A DNA stretch of 64,000 nucleotides, from the NCBI RefSeq assembly GCF_007679965.1, contig NZ_VEHL01000009.1:1-64000 (forward strand). Reading direction: 5' to 3'. This document shows positions 41,744-49,871 of this stretch, one piece after another. Position 1 is the first letter of the stretch, and each line of letters opens with the position of its first letter. This DNA is from Bordetella genomosp. 13 (lineage in GTDB: Bacteria > Pseudomonadota > Gammaproteobacteria > Burkholderiales > Burkholderiaceae_B). A program made the position numbers and the translations under genes. Under the pieces are notes generated by a model. That model was given only the letters and a program-made list of their open reading frames with translations, made no database searches and was not told the DNA's origin.

Positions 41744-43190
41744 TCCTTCCGGGCGTGCCGCCCGCGCCCATGTCCCAGTACAGGCCCGTCATCAGCCGCA
41801 GCGCCTCGCGCAGCAGCTCGGGCGGCAGATGTTCGTTGGGCGCATGCTGCGAACAACCGGGATACGAGTGCGGCACCCACACCGTGGGCAGGCCCAGCAC
41901 GTCGGTGAAGATGTCGTTGGGCAGCGAACCGCCCAGGTTCGGCAGGATGGCGGTCTTCTTGCCGCTGGTCTGTTCCAGCGACGCGACCGTCCAGCCCACC
42001 CAGGGATCGTCCGGGTCCAGCCGCGTGGCGCGGAACATGCTTTCGCGCGTGGTCGCGACCTTCACCATCTGGAAGCCCTCGCGGTCCAGGTGGCGCCGCA
42101 GCGCCGGCATCAGGTCGTCGGGATCCACGCCGACCACGAAGCGCAGCTGGCAGCGCGCCCAGGCGCGCGGCGGGATGGCGTTGACCGGCGTGTCGGGGTT
42201 GCCCGTCTTGAAGGCCAACACTTCGAACGAACACCAGCCGAACACGCGCTCGGCCGGCGACAGGCCCGGTTCGCCCCAGTCCGGCTCGATGACCGGGCCG
42301 TCGGCGCCGCCGTCGACCTCGCAGTCGGCCAGCACGCGCCGCACCGAGTCCGGCAGCGCCTGGGGGCGCCACTCGGGCACGCGTATCTGCCCGGTAGGCG
42401 ACACCAGCGAGGCGATGGCATGCGCCAGCTGGATGCCGGGGTTGGAGATCAGGCCGCCCCAGTTGCCGGAGTGATGGCCGCCCGCGCGCGCGTCGATGGT
42501 CAGGTCGAAGTTCAGGCTGCCCCGGGCACCCAGGAAGACGGTGGGGCGCGGCGCGCTCAGGCGCGGGCCGTCGGAGGCGACCAGCACGTCGGCGGCGAAG
42601 GTCTCGCGGTTCGCTACGCACAGTTCGCGCAGGCCCGGCGAGCCGGTTTCCTCGCCCATCTCGATCAGGTATTTGGCGTTGAAGCCCAGCCGCCCGCGCG
42701 TCTGGTGCACGATGCGCAGCGCCTCCATGTTGACGGTGTGCTGGCCCTTGTTGTCGGCGATGCCGCGGCCGTACCAGCGCTGCTGCGATTCGGTCAGCGT
42801 CCAGGGCGACAGGCCCGGCAGCCATTCCGGTTCCAGGCCGCGGATAACGTCGCCATGGCCGTAGCCGAATACGGTGGGCAGGGCGGGGTCCTCGATGCGC
42901 TCGGCATACAGGAAGGGCGCCTTCGCCTTCTCGTGCGTCAGTTCGCGGCACGTGAATCCCATGGCTTCGAACGCCGGGCGCATCTCGGTGCGCAGGTATT
43001 GCTCCAATGCCTCCGCGCGATCCGGATTCTGGCTTTCGGTGGGCACGGCGAGGCGCCGCGCCAGCAGTTCGCGGAAGGCGCCGGAATCGAAATGTCGCTC
43101 GGCTTGTTCAATGGCTAGTGTGCGGGTTGCGGGCGTACCTTCGTGCTGCGCACTCCGGTATTCGCCCTTGGGGCGGCTCGGCGGGTTCAT
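41736..43190 (-). CDS. M20-family metallopeptidase (484 aa)
   Basis: Cytosolic zinc amidohydrolase/peptidase. Metal ligands fit GYGHGDV (His), WYGRGIADNKGQ (Asp), the EMGEETGS pair (general base Glu and metal Glu) and the C-terminal PHSYPGCSQHAPNEH. A dimerisation domain sits at about residues 215-345. Substrate is probably a peptide or an acylated amino acid, given the adjacent ABC peptide importer. It overlaps the ATPase gene upstream by ATGA and ends the operon. Confidence 0.9.
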   Translation of the reverse strand: MNPPSRPKGEYRSAQHEGTPATRTLAIEQAERHFDSGAFRELLARRLAVPTESQNPDRAEALEQYLRTEMRPAFEAMGFTCRELTHEKAKAPFLYAERIEDPALPTVFGYGHGDVIRGLEPEWLPGLSPWTLTESQQRWYGRGIADNKGQHTVNMEALRIVHQTRGRLGFNAKYLIEMGEETGSPGLRELCVANRETFAADVLVASDGPRLSAPRPTVFLGARGSLNFDLTIDARAGGHHSGNWGGLISNPGIQLAHAIASLVSPTGQIRVPEWRPQALPDSVRRVLADCEVDGGADGPVIEPDWGEPGLSPAERVFGWCSFEVLAFKTGNPDTPVNAIPPRAWARCQLRFVVGVDPDDLMPALRRHLDREGFQMVKVATTRESMFRATRLDPDDPWVGWTVASLEQTSGKKTAILPNLGGSLPNDIFTDVLGLPTVWVPHSYPGCSQHAPNEHLPPELLREALRLMTGLYWDMGAGGTPGRIS

Positions 43191-44164
43191 GCGGGTTCCT
43201 CTGTGGGCGGGAAGACGAGGTGGCAGGCGGCGGCGCCCTGGCTGTCCGCGCGCAGTGCGGGCCGCGCCTGCGCGCAGACGGGCATCGCGTGCGGGCAACG
43301 CGGGTGGAAGGGGCAGCCGGACGGCGGGTTCAGCGGGTCGGGAAACGAGATGCCCAGGCCGGTGTCCGGCAGGCCCAGGCCCGGCTCGGGCGTGAGCACC
43401 GAGGCCAGCAGCGCCTGCGTGTACGGATGGCGCGGGCGCGCGAACAGCTCCGCGGTGGGGGCCGACTCGACCACGCGGCCGAGATACATCACCGCCACGT
43501 GGGTGGCGATGTGCTCGACCACCGCCAGGTTGTGGCTGATGAACACATAGGTCAGGTTGAAGTCGCGGCGCAGCTCCATCAGCAGGTTCATGATCTGCGC
43601 CTGCACCGAGACGTCCAGCGCCGAGGTGGGCTCGTCGCAGATCACCAGTTCGGGCTTCATGACCAGCGCGCGCGCGATGGCCACGCGCTGGCGCTGCCCG
43701 CCGGACAGCTGGTTGGGCGTGTTGTGCGCCAGGCGGGACGGCAGGCCGACCCGCTCCAGCATCTCGATGGCCTTGTGCTGTTTCGGATTGGGAATGCCGT
43801 GCACTTCGAGCGGCAAGGACACGATGGAAGCGATGCTGCGGCGCGGGTTCAGCGAGGAGTAGGGATCCTGGAAGATCGGCTGCAGGCGCCTGGCCATGGC
43901 GCGGCGGCCGAGCTGCGCGATGTCCTGTCCGTCCAGCTCGATGTGGCCGGCGCTGGGCGCGGTCAGGCCCAGCAGCAGGCGGGCAAGGGTGGACTTGCCG
44001 CAGCCCGATTCGCCGACGATGCCCAGCACCGAGCCGCGTTCGACGGCGAGGTCCACGCCGTTGACGGCGTGCAGGGTGCGGCGCGGGCGGAACATGCCGG
44101 CGCCCACCCGGAAGCTGCGCTGGACCTGGCGCGTGCGCAGCAGCGGAGCGGAGGTCGGGTTCAT
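43187..44164 (-). CDS. Peptide ABC transporter ATPase, DppF type (325 aa)
   Basis: Cytosolic ATPase of a dipeptide/oligopeptide importer. Walker A is GESGCGKST, signature LSGGQRQRVAIARAL, Walker B LVICDEPTSALD, H-loop ISHNLAVVEH. The C-terminal oligopeptide-ABC domain contains CPFHPRCPHAMPVC, a likely Fe-S cysteine motif. It overlaps both neighbours by 4 bp (ATGA). Confidence 0.95.
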   Translation of the reverse strand: MNPTSAPLLRTRQVQRSFRVGAGMFRPRRTLHAVNGVDLAVERGSVLGIVGESGCGKSTLARLLLGLTAPSAGHIELDGQDIAQLGRRAMARRLQPIFQDPYSSLNPRRSIASIVSLPLEVHGIPNPKQHKAIEMLERVGLPSRLAHNTPNQLSGGQRQRVAIARALVMKPELVICDEPTSALDVSVQAQIMNLLMELRRDFNLTYVFISHNLAVVEHIATHVAVMYLGRVVESAPTAELFARPRHPYTQALLASVLTPEPGLGLPDTGLGISFPDPLNPPSGCPFHPRCPHAMPVCAQARPALRADSQGAAACHLVFPPTEEPA

Positions 44165-45147
44165 GCAACGGCTCCCAGATCGGTGTGGACGCAGCGCCAC
44201 TGCTGTCCCTGTTCGCTGCGGTGCAAGGGGATGGCTGCGCGGCATGAGGGTTCCGCGTAGCGGCAGCGGTCGGCGAAGGCGCAGCCGGCGAAGTCCCCGA
44301 CCAGCGAGGGCACGACGCCAGGTATCGTGCCCAGCGGGCTGCCCGGCGTGCTGCGGCCGGGCACCGGGATACAGTCCAGCAGGCCGCGCGTGTAGGGATG
44401 CCGCGGGCTGGCGAAGAGCTCGCGAACCGGTGCGGCTTCGACCACCTGGCCCGCGTACATCACCGCCACGTGATGCGCGATGCGCGCGACCACGCCCAGG
44501 TCGTGCGTGATCAGCACCATGGCGATGCCCAGTTCGGCCTGCAGGTCGGCCAGCAGGCGCAGGATCTGCGCCTGGATGGTGACGTCCAGCGCGGTGCTGG
44601 GCTCGTCGGCGATCAGCACCTCGGGGCCGCACATCAGCGCCATCGCGATCATCACGCGCTGGCGCAGGCCCCCCGACAGCTGGTGCGGATACTGCTCCAG
44701 GCGCTGGCCCGCCGAGGCGATGCCCACCTTGTGCAGCAGCTCGGCCGCGCGCTCGCGCGCCTGCGCCGCGCTGGCCTTGCGGTGGTGGATATAGTGCTCG
44801 GTCAGCTGGGTGCCGATGGTGTAGGCCGGGTTCAGCGCGGTCATGGGTTCCTGGAAGATCATGGCCATCTTGTCGCCGCGCAGCGCATTGGCGCGCCGCC
44901 GGCTGGCGCGCGCCAGGTCCTCGCCCATGATGGACAGGCGCCGGGCGCTGCGCCGCGCGGCGCGCGGCAGCAGCCCCATGATGGCCAGCGACGTCATGGA
45001 CTTGCCGCAGCCGGATTCGCCCACCAGACACAGCGTCTGTCCGCGCCGCACCTGGAACGACACGTCGCGCACCGCGTGCAGCGTGCCGCCGGCCGTGTCG
45101 ATGTCGACCGACAGCCCCTCGATCTCCAATGCAGTGTCGTTCGCCAT
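44161..45147 (-). CDS. Peptide ABC transporter ATPase, DppD type (328 aa)
   Basis: Second ATPase of the importer. Walker A GESGCGKSM, Q-loop IFQEPMTALNP (typical of the DppD/OppD subtype), signature LSGGLRQRVMIAMALM, Walker B LIADEPSTALD, and the C-terminal CAFADRCRYAEPSC motif are all present. AAGGAG precedes the ATG. The permease ends one base upstream. Confidence 0.95.
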   Translation of the reverse strand: MANDTALEIEGLSVDIDTAGGTLHAVRDVSFQVRRGQTLCLVGESGCGKSMTSLAIMGLLPRAARRSARRLSIMGEDLARASRRRANALRGDKMAMIFQEPMTALNPAYTIGTQLTEHYIHHRKASAAQARERAAELLHKVGIASAGQRLEQYPHQLSGGLRQRVMIAMALMCGPEVLIADEPSTALDVTIQAQILRLLADLQAELGIAMVLITHDLGVVARIAHHVAVMYAGQVVEAAPVRELFASPRHPYTRGLLDCIPVPGRSTPGSPLGTIPGVVPSLVGDFAGCAFADRCRYAEPSCRAAIPLHRSEQGQQWRCVHTDLGAVA

Positions 45148-45148
45148 C

Positions 45149-46117
45149 TCAGCTCCTTTCCTGCGGCGTGAGCAGTTGGTGCAGGCCGTCGCCCGCGAGG
45201 TTTATCGCGAAGATCAGCAGCGCCAGCGCGCAGCCCGGGATGGCGATGAGCCAGAACGAGAAGAACATGTAGGCCTTGGCCTCGGAGATCATCAGGCCCC
45301 ACGAGGGCAGGGGCGGCTGCACGCCCAGGCCCAGGAAGGACAGGGAGGCTTCGAGCAGGATGGCGCTGGCGGCCTCCAGCGTGGCGATCACGATGAGATG
45401 CGGCGCCACGTTGGGCAGCACCTCGCCGCGGATGATGCGCCAGGTGGAGGCGCCCGCCGCCTGCGCCGCCGCCACGTATTCCAGCGAGCGCACCTGCTGC
45501 GTGGCGCTGCGCATGACGACGACGTAGCGGTCCCATTTCAGCAGGCCCAGCACCAGGATCACGACCCACAGCGAGCCGCCCACCAGCGCCACGGTGGCCA
45601 GCGCCACCAGGATCACGGGCAGCGACAGGCGCGTGGTGATGAGGAACGACACGGCCGTGTCGATCCTGCCGCCGAAGTAGCCGGCCGCCATGCCCAGCGT
45701 GGTGCCGATCAGCCCCGAGATGAGCGCGACGCTGGCGCCGATCAGCAGCGAGATGCGCGCGCCGTGGATCAGGCGCGAGAGGTAGTCGCGGCCGAGCTGG
45801 TCGGTGCCCAGCGGATGCAGCCAGGTGCCCTTCTCGTACCAGACGGGCGGCGTGGTGCGATAGGTAAGGTCCTGGAAGTATGGGTCGTGCGGCGACAGCC
45901 AGGGCGCGAACAGCGCGGCCAGCGTGATCAGCAGCAGCAGGCCGCCGCCCACCAGCAGCGCCTTGTTGTGGCCCAGCGCGCGCCAGAAGGCGCGCCTGCG
46001 CAAGGGCGGCGCGGGCACGTTGGCGGCGGACGTATCGACGCCCGGCGTGGCGACGCCCGGCGTATCGACGCCCGGCGTATCGACGCCCGGCGTGGAGGCA
46101 AGCGTGCGGATGTCCAT
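45149..46117 (-). CDS. Peptide ABC transporter permease, DppC type (322 aa)
   Basis: Inner-membrane subunit with a short cytoplasmic N-terminus, one extra N-terminal helix, and the BPD transporter domain (residues 110-315, EAA motif EYVAAAQAAGASTWRIIRGEVLPN). The first ~25 residues, after MDIRTLAS, are a low-complexity repeat (TPGVD x4) encoded by a 15-bp tandem repeat that is not part of the family. GAGGAG precedes the ATG. Confidence 0.94.
   Translation of the reverse strand: MDIRTLASTPGVDTPGVDTPGVATPGVDTSAANVPAPPLRRRAFWRALGHNKALLVGGGLLLLITLAALFAPWLSPHDPYFQDLTYRTTPPVWYEKGTWLHPLGTDQLGRDYLSRLIHGARISLLIGASVALISGLIGTTLGMAAGYFGGRIDTAVSFLITTRLSLPVILVALATVALVGGSLWVVILVLGLLKWDRYVVVMRSATQQVRSLEYVAAAQAAGASTWRIIRGEVLPNVAPHLIVIATLEAASAILLEASLSFLGLGVQPPLPSWGLMISEAKAYMFFSFWLIAIPGCALALLIFAINLAGDGLHQLLTPQERS
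46032..46091 (-). repeat. 15-bp minisatellite in the DppC-type gene (4 units)
   Basis: Units starting at 46032, 46047, 46062 and 46077; plus-strand unit GTATCGACGCCCGGC, second copy GTGGCG. It encodes the TPGVD repeat in the permease N-terminus. Its reverse complement closely resembles the holC repeat unit. Confidence 0.93.
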
Positions 46118-46127
46118 GGCGGGCTCC

Positions 46128-47045
46128 TCAGGCGGCGCGGATGCGCGGGTCCAGCCAGGCGTTGGCCACGTCCGCGGCCAGCGTCAGCAGCACGTACAGC
46201 ACGGCCAGCAGCAGCACGATCAGCTGCATTACCGGGAAGTCCTTGTACGTGATGCTCTGGTAGGCCAGGTAACCCAGGCCGTCCAGCGCGAAGATGGTCT
46301 CCACCACCACCGAGCCGCCCAGCAGGTAGCCCAGCTGCACGGCGGCCAGCGCGACCACCGGCACGATGGCGTTGCGCAGCGCATGCTTGAAGATCACGGT
46401 TCGCGTGGGCAGGCCCTTGGCGCGCGCGGTGCGGATGTAGTCCGCGCCCAGCACCTCGACCATGCCGGCGCGGATCAGGCGCATGAAGGCCGGCGCGACG
46501 TAATAGCCCAGCGCGATCGACGGCATGACGAAGTGCTGCCACGTGCCGCTGCCCGAGACCGGCAGCATGCGCAGCGTCAGCGAGAACAGCATGATCAGGA
46601 TCAGCGCGAAGAAGAAATTCGGCAGCGCCTGGCCCAGCACCGCGATCGCCAGGCAGGCGCGGTCGATCAGGCTGCCCTTGTAGATCGCGGCCAGCACGCC
46701 CAGCGGAATCGAGATGAGCAGCGCCACCGCCAGCGCGCCCAGGCCCAGCAGCAGCGTGGTCTGCAGCTTGCCCCAGATCAGCGGGCCGGCCGGTGTCTTG
46801 AAGTACACGGACATGCCGAAGTCGCCGCGCACGACGTGCCACAGCCAGTCCGCGTACTGCACGATCAACGGACGATCCAGCCCGTAGGCCTTGCGCACCG
46901 CGTCGATGTCGGCCTGGCGCGCGCCTTCGCCGGCCAGCGCCAGCGCGGGGTCGCCCGACAGGTGCAGCAGCAGGAACGCCAGTATCGACACCGTCAATGC
47001 CACCAGCAGCGCCAGCCTCAGGCGCCTGAGTGTGAAACCCAACAT
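46128..47045 (-). CDS. Peptide ABC transporter permease, DppB type (305 aa)
   Basis: Inner-membrane permease with the family's N-terminal helix (LRRLRLALLVALTVSILAFLLLHLSGDPA), a periplasmic loop and the BPD domain with EAA motif DYIRTARAKGLPTRTVIFKHALRNAIVPVV. GAGGGG precedes the ATG. A stem-loop separates it from the upstream binding-protein gene. Confidence 0.95.
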   Translation of the reverse strand: MLGFTLRRLRLALLVALTVSILAFLLLHLSGDPALALAGEGARQADIDAVRKAYGLDRPLIVQYADWLWHVVRGDFGMSVYFKTPAGPLIWGKLQTTLLLGLGALAVALLISIPLGVLAAIYKGSLIDRACLAIAVLGQALPNFFFALILIMLFSLTLRMLPVSGSGTWQHFVMPSIALGYYVAPAFMRLIRAGMVEVLGADYIRTARAKGLPTRTVIFKHALRNAIVPVVALAAVQLGYLLGGSVVVETIFALDGLGYLAYQSITYKDFPVMQLIVLLLAVLYVLLTLAADVANAWLDPRIRAA

Positions 47046-47072
47046 GACTACCCCTCTCGCGTGCGATTGAAG

Positions 47073-47100
47073 GCGGCCCGGCGCCTGCGTGCCGGGCCGC
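47073..47100 (-). terminator. Intercistronic hairpin between the DppA- and DppB-type genes
   Basis: GCGGCCCGGC (47073-47082), loop GCCTGCGT, GCCGGGCCGC (47091-47100), a perfect 10-bp stem seven bp beyond the binding-protein stop. There is no T-run, so it probably stabilises the upstream message or partially attenuates, keeping the binding protein in excess. Confidence 0.65.
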
Positions 47101-47106
47101 CGGCGC

Positions 47107-48687
47107 TTACTTCCAGCTCATGTCCCAGAAACGGATCAGCTCGTCCGAGTAAGGCTTGACGTTGAGGTCCTTGTTTGCCACGTAGTAGGCCGGCAGCGTC
47201 CAGAGCGGCACGGCGTAGGCCTTGTCGGCGATGATGCCAAGCGCTTCCTTGTAGGCCGCGGCGCGTTCCTTCGCGTCGATGGTCTGGTCGCCCTTGTCCA
47301 GCAATGCCTTCACCTTGGCGTCGCGCGTGATGTCGTCGTTGCCGCCGCCGAAGTAGACCGGCGTGGAGGCCGACACGTCGCTCACCAGGTTGGAGGCCCA
47401 GGTCTGGTGCGTCAGCGACGCCTTGCCGGCGCGGATCATGTCGCGCATGGCCGCGTACTGCAGGAAGCTCAGGCGCGGCTTGATGCCCACCGCCTGCAGG
47501 TAGTTGATGATGGCCTCGGTCTGGTTGCGCTCTCGATAGGCGACCAGGTCGATCTCGAATCCGTTCGGATAGCCGGCCTCGGCCAGCAGCTTCTTGGCCA
47601 GCGCGGGGTCGTACTTGTAGCTCTGCACGTCCTGCGAGCAGGCGGTCTGCGACGGCGTGCAGATGGCGTTCAGCAGCGAGCCGCCGTCGCCCACGATGTT
47701 CTTCAGGATGGCTTGGCGGTCGATGGCGTGGTTGATCGCCTTGCGCACGCGCTCGTCCTTCAGCGGCGAGGCGGGCGTGTTGTCCTGGATGTTCATCTGC
47801 ATGAAGACGATGCGCATCGTGTCGCCATTGATGACTTGCAGCGAGGGCACCGTCTTCAGCTGCTCGGCCTGGTCCTTGGGCACGCTCATGATCAGGTCTT
47901 CGCCGCCCGAGATCACTTCGGCCATCTGGGTCTGGCGGTCGGGAATGAAGCGGATCACCACCTTGCCGACCTTGGGCTGCGCCTTGGGCGATTCCTTGAA
48001 GTAGTCGGCGTTGCGCTCCAGCGTGATGGACTTGCCGGGCTGGTAGTCGACGACCTTGTACGGCCCCGTGCCCACGGGCTTGGCGTTCATGCCCTGCGGG
48101 CCGACTTCCTGGTAGTACTTGGCCGGGTGGATGGCCACCGTGGTCGACAGGTACGCCTTGGCGGCGGGGAAGGGCTGCTTGGTGGTCAGGCGCACGTGGT
48201 ACTTGTCGATCTTCTCGACCTTGTCGATCCACGCGACGTTCTGCTGCGTGACGGCCTTGTTCTTGGGATCGGCCACGAAGTTCAGCGTGTACACGACCGA
48301 GTCCGCGTCGAACTCCTCGCCGTTGTGGAACTTGATCCCCTGGCGCAGTTCGAATTCCATCGTCTTGTCGTCGACCTGCTTCCAGCTCTTGGCCAGCTGG
48401 CCGCGGTATTCGTTGCTGACCGGATCGCGGTAGAGCAGGGTGTCCCACACGTTGGCGGCGATGATCACGCCGATGCGCACGTTGTTGTAGTACGGATCGA
48501 CGCTTTCGGGCGCCTGGTCGTAGGCCATGCGGACGGTGTCGTCCTTCTTGGCGGCCTGCGCCGCCGTGGGCGACAGCGCGGCCAGCGCGGCGCAGGCGGT
48601 CAGCAGCGCCGAGGCGGCGGCGCCGCGCAGCAGCGTGGATGGGGCGGGGTGCGGCGATGCAAACGACTTGACGCGACATTCAGCCAT
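47107..48687 (-). CDS. Peptide ABC transporter substrate-binding protein (526 aa)
   Basis: Periplasmic binding protein of the DppA/OppA class (SBP_bac_5). A long N-terminal signal region, about 45 residues, ends TAAQAAKKDD; an LTAC lipobox-like sequence inside it is an alternative. Family motifs are AYDQAPESVDPYYNNVRIGVIIAANVWDTLLYRDPVSNEYRGQLAKSWKQVDDKTMEFELRQGIKFHNGEEF (residues 50-125). GGGAGCC precedes the ATG. First gene of the transporter operon. Confidence 0.93.
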   Translation of the reverse strand: MAECRVKSFASPHPAPSTLLRGAAASALLTACAALAALSPTAAQAAKKDDTVRMAYDQAPESVDPYYNNVRIGVIIAANVWDTLLYRDPVSNEYRGQLAKSWKQVDDKTMEFELRQGIKFHNGEEFDADSVVYTLNFVADPKNKAVTQQNVAWIDKVEKIDKYHVRLTTKQPFPAAKAYLSTTVAIHPAKYYQEVGPQGMNAKPVGTGPYKVVDYQPGKSITLERNADYFKESPKAQPKVGKVVIRFIPDRQTQMAEVISGGEDLIMSVPKDQAEQLKTVPSLQVINGDTMRIVFMQMNIQDNTPASPLKDERVRKAINHAIDRQAILKNIVGDGGSLLNAICTPSQTACSQDVQSYKYDPALAKKLLAEAGYPNGFEIDLVAYRERNQTEAIINYLQAVGIKPRLSFLQYAAMRDMIRAGKASLTHQTWASNLVSDVSASTPVYFGGGNDDITRDAKVKALLDKGDQTIDAKERAAAYKEALGIIADKAYAVPLWTLPAYYVANKDLNVKPYSDELIRFWDMSWK

Positions 48688-48874
48688 GGTGGGCTCCCTC
48701 TAGGCCAATCTGGTTGGATGAGATGCTGCCGGTGCTGCTCGATCGAACTGGCCGGCGGTCCGCCCGAATGGCGGCACGCCGGCCTGAACTGCAAACGCTG
48801 TGATCCGTCGTCTCGCTCCAACCCCCCTGGGGCCCGAGAGGCGCGCCGCGTTGATGATGTTGTGCGCGGCTCCG

Positions 48875-49654
48875 TTATGGCGTCTGGCCGCTGCCGGGCG
48901 GACCATGCGGCTCGGGTTCGGGCTGCGCGCCCCCCGCCTGCGCCACGCTGCGCAGGGCCGCGTCGCACTTGCGCTGCAGGTGCTCGCGCATGATGGCCGC
49001 CAGCCGGTCGCCGTCGCGCGCGGCCAGCGCGTCGGCCATGTCGATGTGCTCGCGCATCGCGTGGTCCCACTTGGCGCGGTCCTCGTTCGAAACGAACCGC
49101 AGGTTCTGCACGCGCAGGTTCTGCGCCTCGTACAGTTGCAGCAGCAGCGCGTTGTGCGCCGCCTGGCCGATGCGCTGGTGGATGAGGCGGTTCAGGCCGT
49201 AATAGGCCGGCAGGTCCTGGCGCGCGTGGCTGGCCATCATTTCGTAGGTCAGCGCGCGGATCTCCGCGATCTCGGCGTCGCTGGCCCGGGCGCAGGCCAG
49301 CCTGCACGACATGGCCTCGAGTCCACCGATGACCTCGAAGGCCTCGCGGATGGCGTGTTCGGATAGCACCGCCACGCGGGCGCCGCGGTTGGGCTCGATC
49401 TGCACCAGCCCTTCGGCCGCCAGCACGCGAAAGGCCTCGCGCAGCGGAGTGCGAGACACCCCCAGCAACTCGCACAGCGCCCGCTCGTTCAGGCGTGCGC
49501 CGGGCCGGAATTCGCCCTGGATGATGCGTTCGCGCAACTGCCCCGCGACCGTGCCGGGCAGCGTGCCGCCACCGGCCGGCGGCGCCGGACGCGCGGCATC
49601 CTCCGGGTTCACGGCCGCTTCAGCATCAGGGTCGAGGAGGGAACTGCTGCACAT
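48875..49654 (-). CDS. GntR-family transcriptional regulator, FCD type (259 aa)
   Basis: N-terminal winged-helix domain (LRERIIQGEFRPGARLNERALCELLGVSRTPLREAFRVLAAEGLVQIEPNRGARVAVLS) and a C-terminal FCD effector domain (about 115-235) with metal-site-like residues (EVIGGLEAMSCRLACAR, LNRLIHQRIGQAAHN, HAMREHIDMADAL, REHLQRKC). The start at 49654 overlaps a palindrome, suggesting autoregulation; no Shine-Dalgarno is visible. It could control the divergent aminotransferase unit, the peptide transporter downstream, or both. Confidence 0.92.
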   Translation of the reverse strand: MCSSSLLDPDAEAAVNPEDAARPAPPAGGGTLPGTVAGQLRERIIQGEFRPGARLNERALCELLGVSRTPLREAFRVLAAEGLVQIEPNRGARVAVLSEHAIREAFEVIGGLEAMSCRLACARASDAEIAEIRALTYEMMASHARQDLPAYYGLNRLIHQRIGQAAHNALLLQLYEAQNLRVQNLRFVSNEDRAKWDHAMREHIDMADALAARDGDRLAAIMREHLQRKCDAALRSVAQAGGAQPEPEPHGPPGSGQTP

Positions 49655-49663
49655 GGTATACAA
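49654..49663. promoter_or_regulatory. GntR operator-like site at the regulator start codon
   Basis: TGGTATACAA at 49654-49663 is a near-palindrome with the GT...AC core of GntR/FCD operators, covering the GntR ATG. Confidence 0.5.
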
Positions 49664-49684
49664 AATCGCCGCACGCTTTTTTTC

Positions 49685-49713
49685 ACTATAGGACCCTCGG
49701 CGAAAACCGTCAG
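49685..49713 (-). promoter_or_regulatory. Promoter of the GntR gene
   Basis: On the minus strand CTGACG (49713-49708) and TATAGT (49690-49685) are separated by 17 bp. The predicted start lies about 25 bp ahead of the ATG, placing the operator in the leader. Confidence 0.5.
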
Positions 49714-49838
49714 TATGGTGAATACCCTCAATTCCCTCGGCCTGGCAATCGGATAAAGTGACGCCGTGCCTGGCCGGCAACAGGCCGGCATGGCGGCACG
49801 CCTGGGCGTGCCTGGGCTGTACTCGCGCCATTTCGTGC

Positions 49839-49850
49839 TTGGTATACCAA
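49839..49850. promoter_or_regulatory. GntR operator-like palindrome before the aminotransferase gene
   Basis: TTGGTATACCAA is a perfect 12-bp palindrome 21 bp before the start codon, sharing TGGTATAC with the site at the GntR gene. It probably overlaps the -10 region, so binding would repress. Confidence 0.6.
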
Positions 49851-49871
49851 ATACCTTCTAAAAGGCCTCGC

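Noticed and set aside
46032..46091. CRISPR-like array in the DppC-type gene
   Set aside because: No spacers; contiguous 15-bp units inside a coding sequence.
49758..49871. N-terminal extension of the aminotransferase (frame open from 49758)
   Set aside because: It crosses the operator-like palindrome and lacks a ribosome site; the family fold begins at the ATG at 49872.
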